From Betaproteobacteria bacterium (GTDB lineage: Bacteria; Pseudomonadota; Gammaproteobacteria; Burkholderiales; Thiobacillaceae), in assembly GCA_020049245.1 (NCBI GenBank), contig JAIFLB010000209.1, positions 1 through 5,054 of the forward strand: a stretch of DNA of 5,054 nucleotides. The letters run 5' to 3'. The notes under the pieces were generated by a model that saw only the letters and a program-made list of their open reading frames with translations, ran no database searches and was not told the origin of the DNA. The position numbers and the translations under genes are program-made. Below are positions 1 to 4,648 of the stretch, piece after piece. Numbering within the stretch: the stretch's first letter is position 1; every line of letters begins with the position of its first letter.

Positions 1-575
1 TGTTTGACATGGACCTTGACGGTGCCTTCGGCGATGTCGAGTTCCTTGCCGATCAGCTTGTTGCTCTTGCCGGTGGCGATGCGCTCAAGGATGCGCAGTT
101 CCTGTTCAGTCAGGCCGGCTTCTTCCGGGTTATCCGGTCGTTTCTGCTGACGCAGGGCGACGGCCAGCAGATGCGTCAACGCCTCCGAGACGATGATGCG
201 TCCATCCGCCACCGATTGCAGGTTTTCCAGCATCTGCTCCGGCTCCATGTCCTTCAGCAGATAGCCATCGGCACCAGCGCGCAGCGCGGCTAACAGGTCC
301 TCGGCCTGATCCGACACGGTGATCATGACGATGCGGGTGTCCAAGTCGCTTGATTTCAATTCCCGCAGCACATCGAGGCCGCTCATGTCTTTCATGTTGA
401 GGTCGAGCAAGAGCAGATCGGGGTGCACACTTTTCACCAGCTGAATGCCGTCCTTGCCGCATGAAGCCTCGCCCAGCAAGGTGAAGCGGGGCAGGGTGCC
501 GAGCAGTTGGGTGAGGCCTCGGCGAAACAGTGGGTGATCGTCGACGATGACGACGGTTTGCTTTTCAAGGGTCAT
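1..575 (-). CDS. narL: NarL-type nitrate/nitrite response regulator (3' end cut by window edge)
   Basis: This is a DNA-binding response regulator phosphorylated by the NarX sensor encoded directly upstream; in known systems it controls nitrate-responsive respiratory genes. The visible 191 residues contain a receiver domain (about residues 6-122) with the acidic pair D12-D13, the phospho-acceptor D58 in LLLLDLNMKDMSG, the switch residue T86 and the conserved K108 in GADGYLLKDMEP. A linker at 140-153 leads to a LuxR-type helix-turn-helix beginning GLTEQELRIL (154-163) and reaching EGTVKVHVK, where the window ends. E. coli NarL is 216 residues, so roughly 25 are missing. The start ATG (573-575) overlaps the narX stop as ATGA and has no strong Shine-Dalgarno, so translation is probably coupled to narX. 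YLLKDMEPE and the D58 context favour NarL over other LuxR-type regulators; NarP is the main alternative. Confidence 0.93.
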   Translation of the reverse strand, partial: MTLEKQTVVIVDDHPLFRRGLTQLLGTLPRFTLLGEASCGKDGIQLVKSVHPDLLLLDLNMKDMSGLDVLRELKSSDLDTRIVMITVSDQAEDLLAALRAGADGYLLKDMEPEQMLENLQSVADGRIIVSEALTHLLAVALRQQKRPDNPEEAGLTEQELRILERIATGKSNKLIGKELDIAEGTVKVHVK

Positions 576-2470
576 GGTATCTCTGGCAATGAAACAGGGT
601 CGGCTGCGTTGGCTTCAGCGTGGAAGCGCAGGCTGACCCGCGTGCCGCCTTGCGGGCGTGGCGTTATGCTGATCTGGCCATGCAGGCCTTGGGCGCGTTC
701 GCGCATGATGCTGAGGCCGTAATGGAAGGCATCGCTGGGGGCGGTGATGCCGATGCCGTTATCTTCGACACTGATTTCAATCTCGCCACCGCCGATATGT
801 CGGAGGCGAACCCAGGCTTCGCTGGCCTGGGCATGGCGGACTACGTTGGAGAGGGCTTCGCGGACAATTTGCAGGCTGTGGATTTCCTGGTTGGGTGTCA
901 GGTGGCAGCCGGCAAGGCTGGCTTCAAGACTGATTTTGAGGTCGCCTCGATTGGCATAATCATCCACTGCCGTGGTCAGCAGGTTGCGGAAATCACCATC
1001 CATTTTCAGTCGGAAGGTGGCGAGCAATTCGCGCAGTTGGCGGTACGCCGTGGTGATGCCCTCGCGGAGATCGTGCAGCGTGGTTTCGGCTTCTTGCCGG
1101 CGCGCCGGGTCAGCCAGAACCGGTTGCAGCAGGCTGGCCTGAATCTTCATGTAAGTAAGTGACTGGGCGATCGAGTCGTGCAGTTCGCGGGCGATGATCG
1201 AGCGTTCTTCCTGCAAGGCGAGCAGACGATCCTGTTCGGTCTTGCGCGAGATGCCAAGCGCGATGCCGATATGCCGCGTCAGCGCTTCCAGCAGGCGGTT
1301 CTGCCAGGCATTGAGATGGCGGCCGGGCGGCAGAGACAGGCGCAACATGCCGTAAATCCCCGCTTTGTCCTGCAGCGGAATGGTCAGTATCGAGTTCTTG
1401 TCGTGATCTGCATAACTCCAGTCGGATTCGGTTCCAGCATGATTCAGGCATTTCGGGCAATCGCCTTCGCCGCGTTCCGGGCAGCCTTCCATGGTCGAGG
1501 CAAGCAGCGTCGCTGGCCCGCCGTGCTTGGGCAGCAGACACGCCATGCTGCCGGAGATATCGAGCACCTGTTCGATTTCCTGCAGCATGACCCGGTAGGT
1601 TTCCGGCGCCAGCGGCGCGTTGTGCAGGTTGGCGATGGCGTGATAGAGCAGGCCGAGCGACTGGTTGCTGCGGGTCAATTCCTCGGTTTTTTGCGCAACC
1701 CGTTGTTCCAGTTCCTGGTAGTTGTGTGCCAGTTCTTCCGCCATGAAATTGAACGCGCGACCGACCTGGCCGAGTTCATCTTCGCCGACATGGTGGGCGC
1801 GCGCGGTGAAGTCGCTGCGGGCGATTCGCGTCGCGCTGTTGAGCAGGTCGGAGAGCGGCGCCAGCACACTGCGACGGACGATGTAGATTGCCGCCAGCAT
1901 GACCAATACGGTCAGCGCCAGCGCGACGCCAAGGACACTGCGCAGCCTGCGGATGCGCTGTTCGGTATCGGCTTCGAGTTGTGACACCATGCCGTCGATG
2001 TCATCCACAAAGTTGTCAATGCTGAGCAGCAAGCGGTTGTGCTGAACGCGAAGTTGCTTACTGTCCAGGGTGCTCAGGGTGGTTTCCAATAATTGCGGTT
2101 TGAGTTGAGCTTGCCAGGTCTGCTGGACCGACTGATAGCGTTTGGCGAAGTCGCTGTCCGGTTGCCGTTCGATGGTCTGCAGCAAATCCTTGTTGGTCAG
2201 GCTGGTTTCAAAACGGGCAATGGCCGCATGCAGGTAATGATGGTCATCGACCCGGTTATCCGCATCGGACAGCACCATGCTGCCCATGCGATGGCTCTGC
2301 ATGCGCAAGCTGCCGGCGACGTTGATGGCACTGCCACTGCCTTGCACCCGCTCCGCCACAAGCACCGAAACCACCATTCCACCCACGCCAATCGCGGTAA
2401 TGGCGATCAGCGATAACGCCAGGCCAAACAGAATGGAGCGTCCGAAAACGGTACGCCAGGATTTCTGCAT
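572..2470 (-). CDS. narX: NarX-type nitrate/nitrite sensor histidine kinase
   Basis: This inner-membrane sensor kinase binds periplasmic nitrate/nitrite and phosphorylates NarL. It has 632 residues from the chosen ATG; E. coli NarX has 598. In order it shows TM1 (about 12-38), the nitrate-binding P-box INVAGSLRMQSHRM (49-62), a helical periplasmic domain, TM2 (about 177-198), HAMP (199-247), a signalling coiled coil (245-275), a GAF-like central module with cysteines C311, C330, C338 and C341, the HisKA_3 dimerisation helix with H431 in IARELHDSIAQSL, and an ATPase domain with N-box EALSN (N542), G1 EDNGIGI (569-575) and a G2/GGT segment (584-616). I chose ATG at 2468-2470 because TM1 follows in the usual position and a weak GGAAA lies 5 bases upstream. 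A GTG at 2546-2548 would add 26 atypical residues and has no Shine-Dalgarno. The stop overlaps the narL start. The sensor could equally be called NarQ-like, but the cysteine cluster and partner favour NarX. Confidence 0.93.
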   Translation of the reverse strand: MQKSWRTVFGRSILFGLALSLIAITAIGVGGMVVSVLVAERVQGSGSAINVAGSLRMQSHRMGSMVLSDADNRVDDHHYLHAAIARFETSLTNKDLLQTIERQPDSDFAKRYQSVQQTWQAQLKPQLLETTLSTLDSKQLRVQHNRLLLSIDNFVDDIDGMVSQLEADTEQRIRRLRSVLGVALALTVLVMLAAIYIVRRSVLAPLSDLLNSATRIARSDFTARAHHVGEDELGQVGRAFNFMAEELAHNYQELEQRVAQKTEELTRSNQSLGLLYHAIANLHNAPLAPETYRVMLQEIEQVLDISGSMACLLPKHGGPATLLASTMEGCPERGEGDCPKCLNHAGTESDWSYADHDKNSILTIPLQDKAGIYGMLRLSLPPGRHLNAWQNRLLEALTRHIGIALGISRKTEQDRLLALQEERSIIARELHDSIAQSLTYMKIQASLLQPVLADPARRQEAETTLHDLREGITTAYRQLRELLATFRLKMDGDFRNLLTTAVDDYANRGDLKISLEASLAGCHLTPNQEIHSLQIVREALSNVVRHAQASEAWVRLRHIGGGEIEISVEDNGIGITAPSDAFHYGLSIMRERAQGLHGQISITPRPQGGTRVSLRFHAEANAADPVSLPEIP

Positions 2471-2540
2471 CAGAGTTTCCACGTTGTGCGCTTTCCGGAT
2501 TCTGAGTCGTTCGGATGGCCTGGCAGGCAGGCAAAGGAGG

Positions 2541-2554
2541 GATACCACTTTATA
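2541..2554 (-). promoter_or_regulatory. Candidate narX promoter -10 with overlapping NarL-type half-site
   Basis: Read toward narX, the segment is TATAAAGTGGTATC. TATAAA (2549-2554) is a 5/6 match to a -10 box; the best upstream -35 is a poor CTGATC at an 18-base spacing, and the start site would be near 2542. The overlapping 9-mer AGTGGTATC (2541-2549) is identical to the right arm of the palindrome at 2626-2645. Its inner heptamer matches the NarL consensus TACYYMT at 6 of 7 positions on the plus strand. A NarL site over the -10/start region would fit negative autoregulation, but this is an inference from position only. Confidence 0.35.
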
Positions 2555-2625
2555 TTCATCGGGCTGCTTCTGGATCAGGCGGTTGGATCAAAGGCTAGCA
2601 GAATCAATCAATTATCAAAGATGCA

Positions 2626-2645
2626 GATACTACTTTAGTGGTATC
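2626..2645. promoter_or_regulatory. NarL/NarP-type 7-2-7 palindromic site upstream of the first dnr-like gene
   Basis: The sequence GATACTACTTTAGTGGTATC is an inverted repeat with 9-base arms, one mismatched pair and a TT centre. Its core, TACTACT-TT-AGTGGTA (2628-2643), has the 7-2-7 geometry of NarL/NarP sites (TACYYMT with two bases between inverted heptamers), and each heptamer fits at 6 of 7 positions. It lies between narX and the divergent regulator gene. A candidate -10, TATACC at 2664-2669, would put the start site at about 2676 and the palindrome centre at about -40.5, an activator position. In Pseudomonas aeruginosa NarL is known to activate dnr, so the same link is plausible here. 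Confidence 0.5.
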
Positions 2646-2663
2646 TCGACCAAATTGATCGGC

Positions 2664-2676
2664 TATACCCCTATCT
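2664..2676 (+). promoter_or_regulatory. Candidate -10 and start site for the first dnr-like gene
   Basis: TATACC at 2664-2669 matches the -10 consensus at 4 of 6 positions and has no recognisable -35 at 17-18 bases, as expected for an activator-dependent promoter. It would give a transcript start near 2676 and a leader of about 75 bases. A further NarL-like heptamer, TACCCCT (2666-2672, full match to TACYYMT), overlaps it. The call rests mainly on its spacing from the palindrome at 2626-2645. Confidence 0.25.
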
Positions 2677-2734
2677 CGAATCAAGGCTTTGCGCTCCTAC
2701 ACTGCAGTTGTCTGCAAACCTGCAGTCGGTCAAA

Positions 2735-2744
2735 AAGGTGGGAA
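2735..2744 (+). promoter_or_regulatory. Ribosome binding site of the first dnr-like gene
   Basis: AAGGTGGGAA contains a GGTGG core ending 9 bases before the ATG at 2751. It supports that start over the long open frame running upstream through narX. The second ATG at 2754 is also possible, but 2751 aligns residue-for-residue with the start of the paralogue. Confidence 0.6.
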
Positions 2745-2750
2745 CGCATC

Positions 2751-3437
2751 ATGATGTTGGAAACACGGCACTCGATTCCTGAAATTCTGTCCCGTCAAAA
2801 ACTGTTTCGCAGTCTCGATGCATTGGAACTGGGGCGCTTGGCGAAAGGGACTTACGAGTACCGCGTCAGCAAGAATGAAGCCTTGTTCCAGAAAGGCGAC
2901 ATTCCCAGAGGCATGCATCTGGTTATCGCAGGGCAAATCAAACTTTTTCTGCCGGCCGCCAATGGCGCGGAAATGATTGTGCATCTGGCCGGCGCTGGCG
3001 ATACCTTTGGTGAAGAGGCGGTGTTGCCGCAAAAACCGTGTCCGGTGGCCGCTGAGGCGAATCGGGATACCTTGCTGATGGTGATCGACAAGCAGGCACT
3101 GATCCTGGCCATGCAGCACAACTGCGATTTTTCCAATGCCCTGATGGCGCGCATGTGTGAACGCATGTGCAGCTTGATCGAAAACATGGAGACCTGCGTG
3201 CAACTCAACAGCGCGCAACGCGTTGTGCAATACCTGACCCAGCATGCGCCGATCGAGGCGGACAGTTTCGAACTCGAACTGGATTCGAACAAACAGACCA
3301 TTGCGTCACAACTGAATCTGGCGCCGGAGACCTTCTCGCGGGTATTGAATCGCCTGTCGAAGGACGGCTATATCCACGTCAAGGGCCGCAACATCCGGCT
3401 GAAAAACCTCAACTCACTGCGCAATTACGCGGGCTGA
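2751..3437 (+). CDS. Crp/Fnr-family transcriptional regulator, Dnr-like (paralogue 1)
   Basis: This is a cytoplasmic DNA-binding regulator of 228 residues, typical for the family. A cyclic-nucleotide-binding-type beta-barrel (about 18-118, with FQKGDIPRGMHLVIAGQIKLF and the GDTFGEEAVL turn) is followed by the long dimerisation helix (about 122-152) and a Crp-type winged helix-turn-helix (about 155-218). The recognition helix APETFSRVLNRL (191-202) carries the E193, S196, R197 signature that in FNR/Dnr proteins reads TTGAT half-sites. The protein has cysteines at 97, 125, 136, 140 and 149 but lacks the N-terminal cysteine cluster that holds the 4Fe-4S group in FNR. That points to the Dnr/NnrR type, which responds to NO through haem in studied members; the ligand here is not provable. 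It is paralogous to the convergent gene at 3483-4172: both begin with xETRHSIxEILSRQxLFR and share IASQLNLAPETFSR. Nitrate/NO-responsive control of nap is the likely role. Confidence 0.88.
   Translation: MMLETRHSIPEILSRQKLFRSLDALELGRLAKGTYEYRVSKNEALFQKGDIPRGMHLVIAGQIKLFLPAANGAEMIVHLAGAGDTFGEEAVLPQKPCPVAAEANRDTLLMVIDKQALILAMQHNCDFSNALMARMCERMCSLIENMETCVQLNSAQRVVQYLTQHAPIEADSFELELDSNKQTIASQLNLAPETFSRVLNRLSKDGYIHVKGRNIRLKNLNSLRNYAG
3290..3339 (+). repeat. Inverted repeat arm 1: conserved HTH-coding block of the two dnr-like paralogues
   Basis: This 50-base block encodes the KQTIASQLNLAPETFSR region. It matches the reverse complement of 3581-3630 at 44 of 50 positions by hand alignment. Most differences are at synonymous sites, so it reflects gene duplication in opposite orientation plus constraint on the DNA-recognition helix, not a mobile element. 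Confidence 0.75.
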
Positions 3438-3482
3438 CCAGAACGTCATTCACGAACTGCTCAATCTGCCGGAACGCTCGCG

Positions 3483-4172
3483 TCAGGCGCTGAAAACGCT
3501 GAGTTGTTGACGATTCAGCACGCTGATTGTGCGGCCTTTGACCTTGATCAGGCCTTTCTCGGTCAGGTTGCCGAGTGCGCGGGAAAAGGTTTCCGGCGCC
3601 AGATTGAGTTGTGACGCGATGTTCTGTTTGCTCGAATGCAACACGACGTCGTAGGTCTCGCTGCCATTCACCGGCGCCGATTGAATCAGAAAGCAGACCA
3701 CACGCTGCATGCTGGTGCGCAGGGTGCAACTTTCCATGTCATCCAGCAGTTCATGCAGACGGGAAGCCAGGCTGGCCAGCATTTTGCGGCTGAGTGTGCT
3801 GTTGTTGTCGATCGCGTCGAGCAGCGCCCGTTTCGAAATCAGGAGTACCAGGCTTTCAGTCATGGCCTGGGCGCTGACCGGATAGGGTTTTTCGAGAAAC
3901 ACCACGGCTTCGCCAAAGGTCGCGCCGGGGCCGCACATGTGGACGATTTTTTCGACTCCCTGCGAAGACGGCAATGCCAGTTTCATCTGGCCCATGACCA
4001 TCACATGCATGCCTTCGGCTTCATCGCCCTTGTGGAATAACACTTCGTTTTTCTTGACCCGAAATTCTCTGCAGCCGACTGAGATCTGGGCCAGTTCTTT
4101 GTCTGACAAACCGCGAAACAAGGGCTGCCGGGACAGGATTTCGGCAATCGAGTGACGCGTTTCCTGGATCAA
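3483..4172 (-). CDS. Crp/Fnr-family transcriptional regulator, Dnr-like (paralogue 2, TTG start)
   Basis: This 229-residue regulator has the same architecture as its neighbour: an effector-binding barrel (about 18-118, with FHKGDEAEGMHVMVMGQMKLAL and FGEAVVFLEKPYPVSAQA), a dimerisation helix (about 124-152) and a winged helix-turn-helix ending KGRTISVLNRQQLSVF. The recognition helix has E194, S197 and R198, predicting TTGAT-type sites. From memory, the EKPYPVSAQA and QLNLAPETFSR...ISVLNR segments resemble Pseudomonas Dnr closely. Cysteines are at 34, 80, 149 and 160, with no FNR iron-sulfur cluster pattern. The start is TTG (4170-4172), supported by AAGGA 6 bases upstream and by exact alignment with the first residues of paralogue 1. 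It is transcribed divergently from napD across a shared FNR/Dnr box and converges on paralogue 1 across 45 bases with no visible terminator hairpin. Likely role: nitrate/NO- or redox-linked control of nap and of itself. Confidence 0.88.
   Translation of the reverse strand: MIQETRHSIAEILSRQPLFRGLSDKELAQISVGCREFRVKKNEVLFHKGDEAEGMHVMVMGQMKLALPSSQGVEKIVHMCGPGATFGEAVVFLEKPYPVSAQAMTESLVLLISKRALLDAIDNNSTLSRKMLASLASRLHELLDDMESCTLRTSMQRVVCFLIQSAPVNGSETYDVVLHSSKQNIASQLNLAPETFSRALGNLTEKGLIKVKGRTISVLNRQQLSVFSA
3581..3630 (-). repeat. Inverted repeat arm 2: conserved HTH-coding block of the two dnr-like paralogues
   Basis: This is the partner of 3290-3339, encoding KQNIASQLNLAPETFSR on the minus strand. 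The two arms are 241 bases apart and face each other, so they could mediate local inversion by recombination, although identity is modest over the rest of the genes. Confidence 0.75.
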
Positions 4173-4176
4173 AGTA

Positions 4177-4184
4177 CTTCCTTC
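4177..4184 (-). promoter_or_regulatory. Ribosome binding site deciding the TTG start of paralogue 2
   Basis: On the minus strand the sequence reads GAAGGAAG, with AAGGA (4179-4183) placed 6 bases before TTG at 4172. No ATG or GTG gives a better fit to the conserved N-terminus, so this site fixes the rare TTG start. Confidence 0.65.
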
Positions 4185-4203
4185 AGCTGATGTGATTTTG
4201 CGC

Positions 4204-4216
4204 GGACCGAATTAAG
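4204..4216 (-). promoter_or_regulatory. Candidate -10 and start site for paralogue 2
   Basis: CTTAAT (minus strand, 4211-4216) matches the -10 consensus at 4 of 6 positions. It predicts transcription from about 4204 and a 31-base leader. The centre of the FNR/Dnr box at 4239-4252 would then lie at exactly -41.5, the classic class II activator position. The call rests on that spacing. Confidence 0.35.
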
Positions 4217-4238
4217 ACATTTACAGCTTCAAGGAAAC

Positions 4239-4252
4239 TTGATCATTGTCAA
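4239..4252. promoter_or_regulatory. FNR/Dnr box between paralogue 2 and napD
   Basis: TTGATCATTGTCAA matches the FNR/Anr/Dnr consensus TTGAT-N4-ATCAA at 9 of 10 defined positions; the one change, GTCAA in the right half, is common in natural sites. It is the only such box I found in either intergenic region. It sits centrally in the divergent region, so it can serve both the nap operon and the dnr-like gene. The E..SR helices of both encoded regulators are predicted to read this sequence; an FNR encoded elsewhere could too. Confidence 0.75.
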
Positions 4253-4274
4253 AGTAATTAAAGGATGCCGTTGT

Positions 4275-4287
4275 CAGGATTGCTGCC
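4275..4287 (+). promoter_or_regulatory. Candidate -10 and start site for the nap operon
   Basis: CAGGAT at 4275-4280 is a weak -10 (3 of 6 consensus positions). It lies exactly where a class II promoter driven from the box at 4239-4252 would need it, giving a start near 4287, a box centre at -41.5 and a 25-base leader to napD. The weak hexamer would make activity activator-dependent. Confidence 0.35.
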
Positions 4288-4298
4288 ACGTCTAACCC

Positions 4299-4306
4299 AA
4301 GGAGGA
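4299..4306 (+). promoter_or_regulatory. Strong ribosome binding site of napD
   Basis: AAGGAGGA is a near-complete Shine-Dalgarno sequence with GGAGG ending 6 bases before the GTG at 4312. It fixes the GTG as the napD start; no competing ATG lies between. Confidence 0.8.
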
Positions 4307-4311
4307 AGACC

Positions 4312-4635
4312 GTGAATTTTTCAGGCATTTTGGTGATGGCCAAACCCGACAACCATGCTCAGGTCATCGCGGCGCTCAACGCGCTCGAAGGGGTTGAAGT
4401 GCATCAGGTGGACGCAGCGACCGGCCGCATCGTCGCGGTTCAGGAAGCGGAAGACATTCACGCCGAGATCGAAGGCGTCAAACGCATCAAGGCAATTCCC
4501 GAAGTCATCATGGCGGAGATGGTCTACCACTATCTCGCCGACGATGAACGTACTTACGAAGCCATGCCGCCGGAGTTGATCGAGCAGCAGGATGGGTTCG
4601 AAACCTGTGCCGTTCCGGCATATCTGAACAGTTGA
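4312..4635 (+). CDS. napD: NapD, chaperone for periplasmic nitrate reductase maturation
   Basis: NapD is a small cytoplasmic chaperone that binds the twin-arginine signal peptide of NapA and holds back export until the molybdenum cofactor is inserted. The 107-residue product has the ferredoxin-like NapD fold: strand SGILVMAKPD (4-13), helix to LNALEGVEVHQVD (22-34), strand GRIVAVQEAED (38-48), and the closing IPEVIMAEMVYHYLADDE (62-79), which matches the family VLxxxLVYHxxE ending. E. coli NapD is 87 residues, so the tail after about residue 80 is an extension without recognisable motif. The start is GTG with an excellent Shine-Dalgarno. It is the first gene of a nap operon and lies 13 bases before napA. 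Its presence is notable because the adjacent napA frame lacks the signal peptide that NapD normally binds. Confidence 0.93.
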   Translation: MNFSGILVMAKPDNHAQVIAALNALEGVEVHQVDAATGRIVAVQEAEDIHAEIEGVKRIKAIPEVIMAEMVYHYLADDERTYEAMPPELIEQQDGFETCAVPAYLNS

Positions 4636-4648
4636 TCAAGCTAGCGGC

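Noticed and set aside
1178..1984. Long plus-strand open frame (268 codons) inside narX
   Set aside because: It is antisense to a well-matched kinase with every expected motif. Its own translation shows no recognisable domain and is explained by GC-biased codon use of narX.
2471..2548. Longer narX from GTG at 2546-2548
   Set aside because: It has no Shine-Dalgarno, would begin inside the putative promoter/start region, and adds 26 residues before TM1 that NarX proteins do not have.
2655..2685. TTGAT ... ATCAA upstream of the first dnr-like gene as an FNR box
   Set aside because: The half-sites TTGAT (2655-2659) and ATCAA (about 2680-2684) are some 20 bases apart instead of 4. Neither has a proper partner at the right distance.
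2277..2750. Upstream in-frame extension of the first dnr-like gene
   Set aside because: The frame stays open by chance into narX, but the extra residues are not conserved. The start at 2751 has a Shine-Dalgarno and aligns with the paralogue start.
3438..3482. Bidirectional terminator or small gene between the convergent regulators
   Set aside because: I found no GC-rich hairpin with a T tract. A reading such as HELLNLPERSRQALKTLS in one plus frame has no start, no ribosome site and no recognisable homology.
2751..4172. Classification of either Crp/Fnr gene as oxygen-sensing FNR/Anr
   Set aside because: The N-terminal cysteine cluster that binds the 4Fe-4S group is absent in both proteins, so Dnr/NnrR type is preferred.
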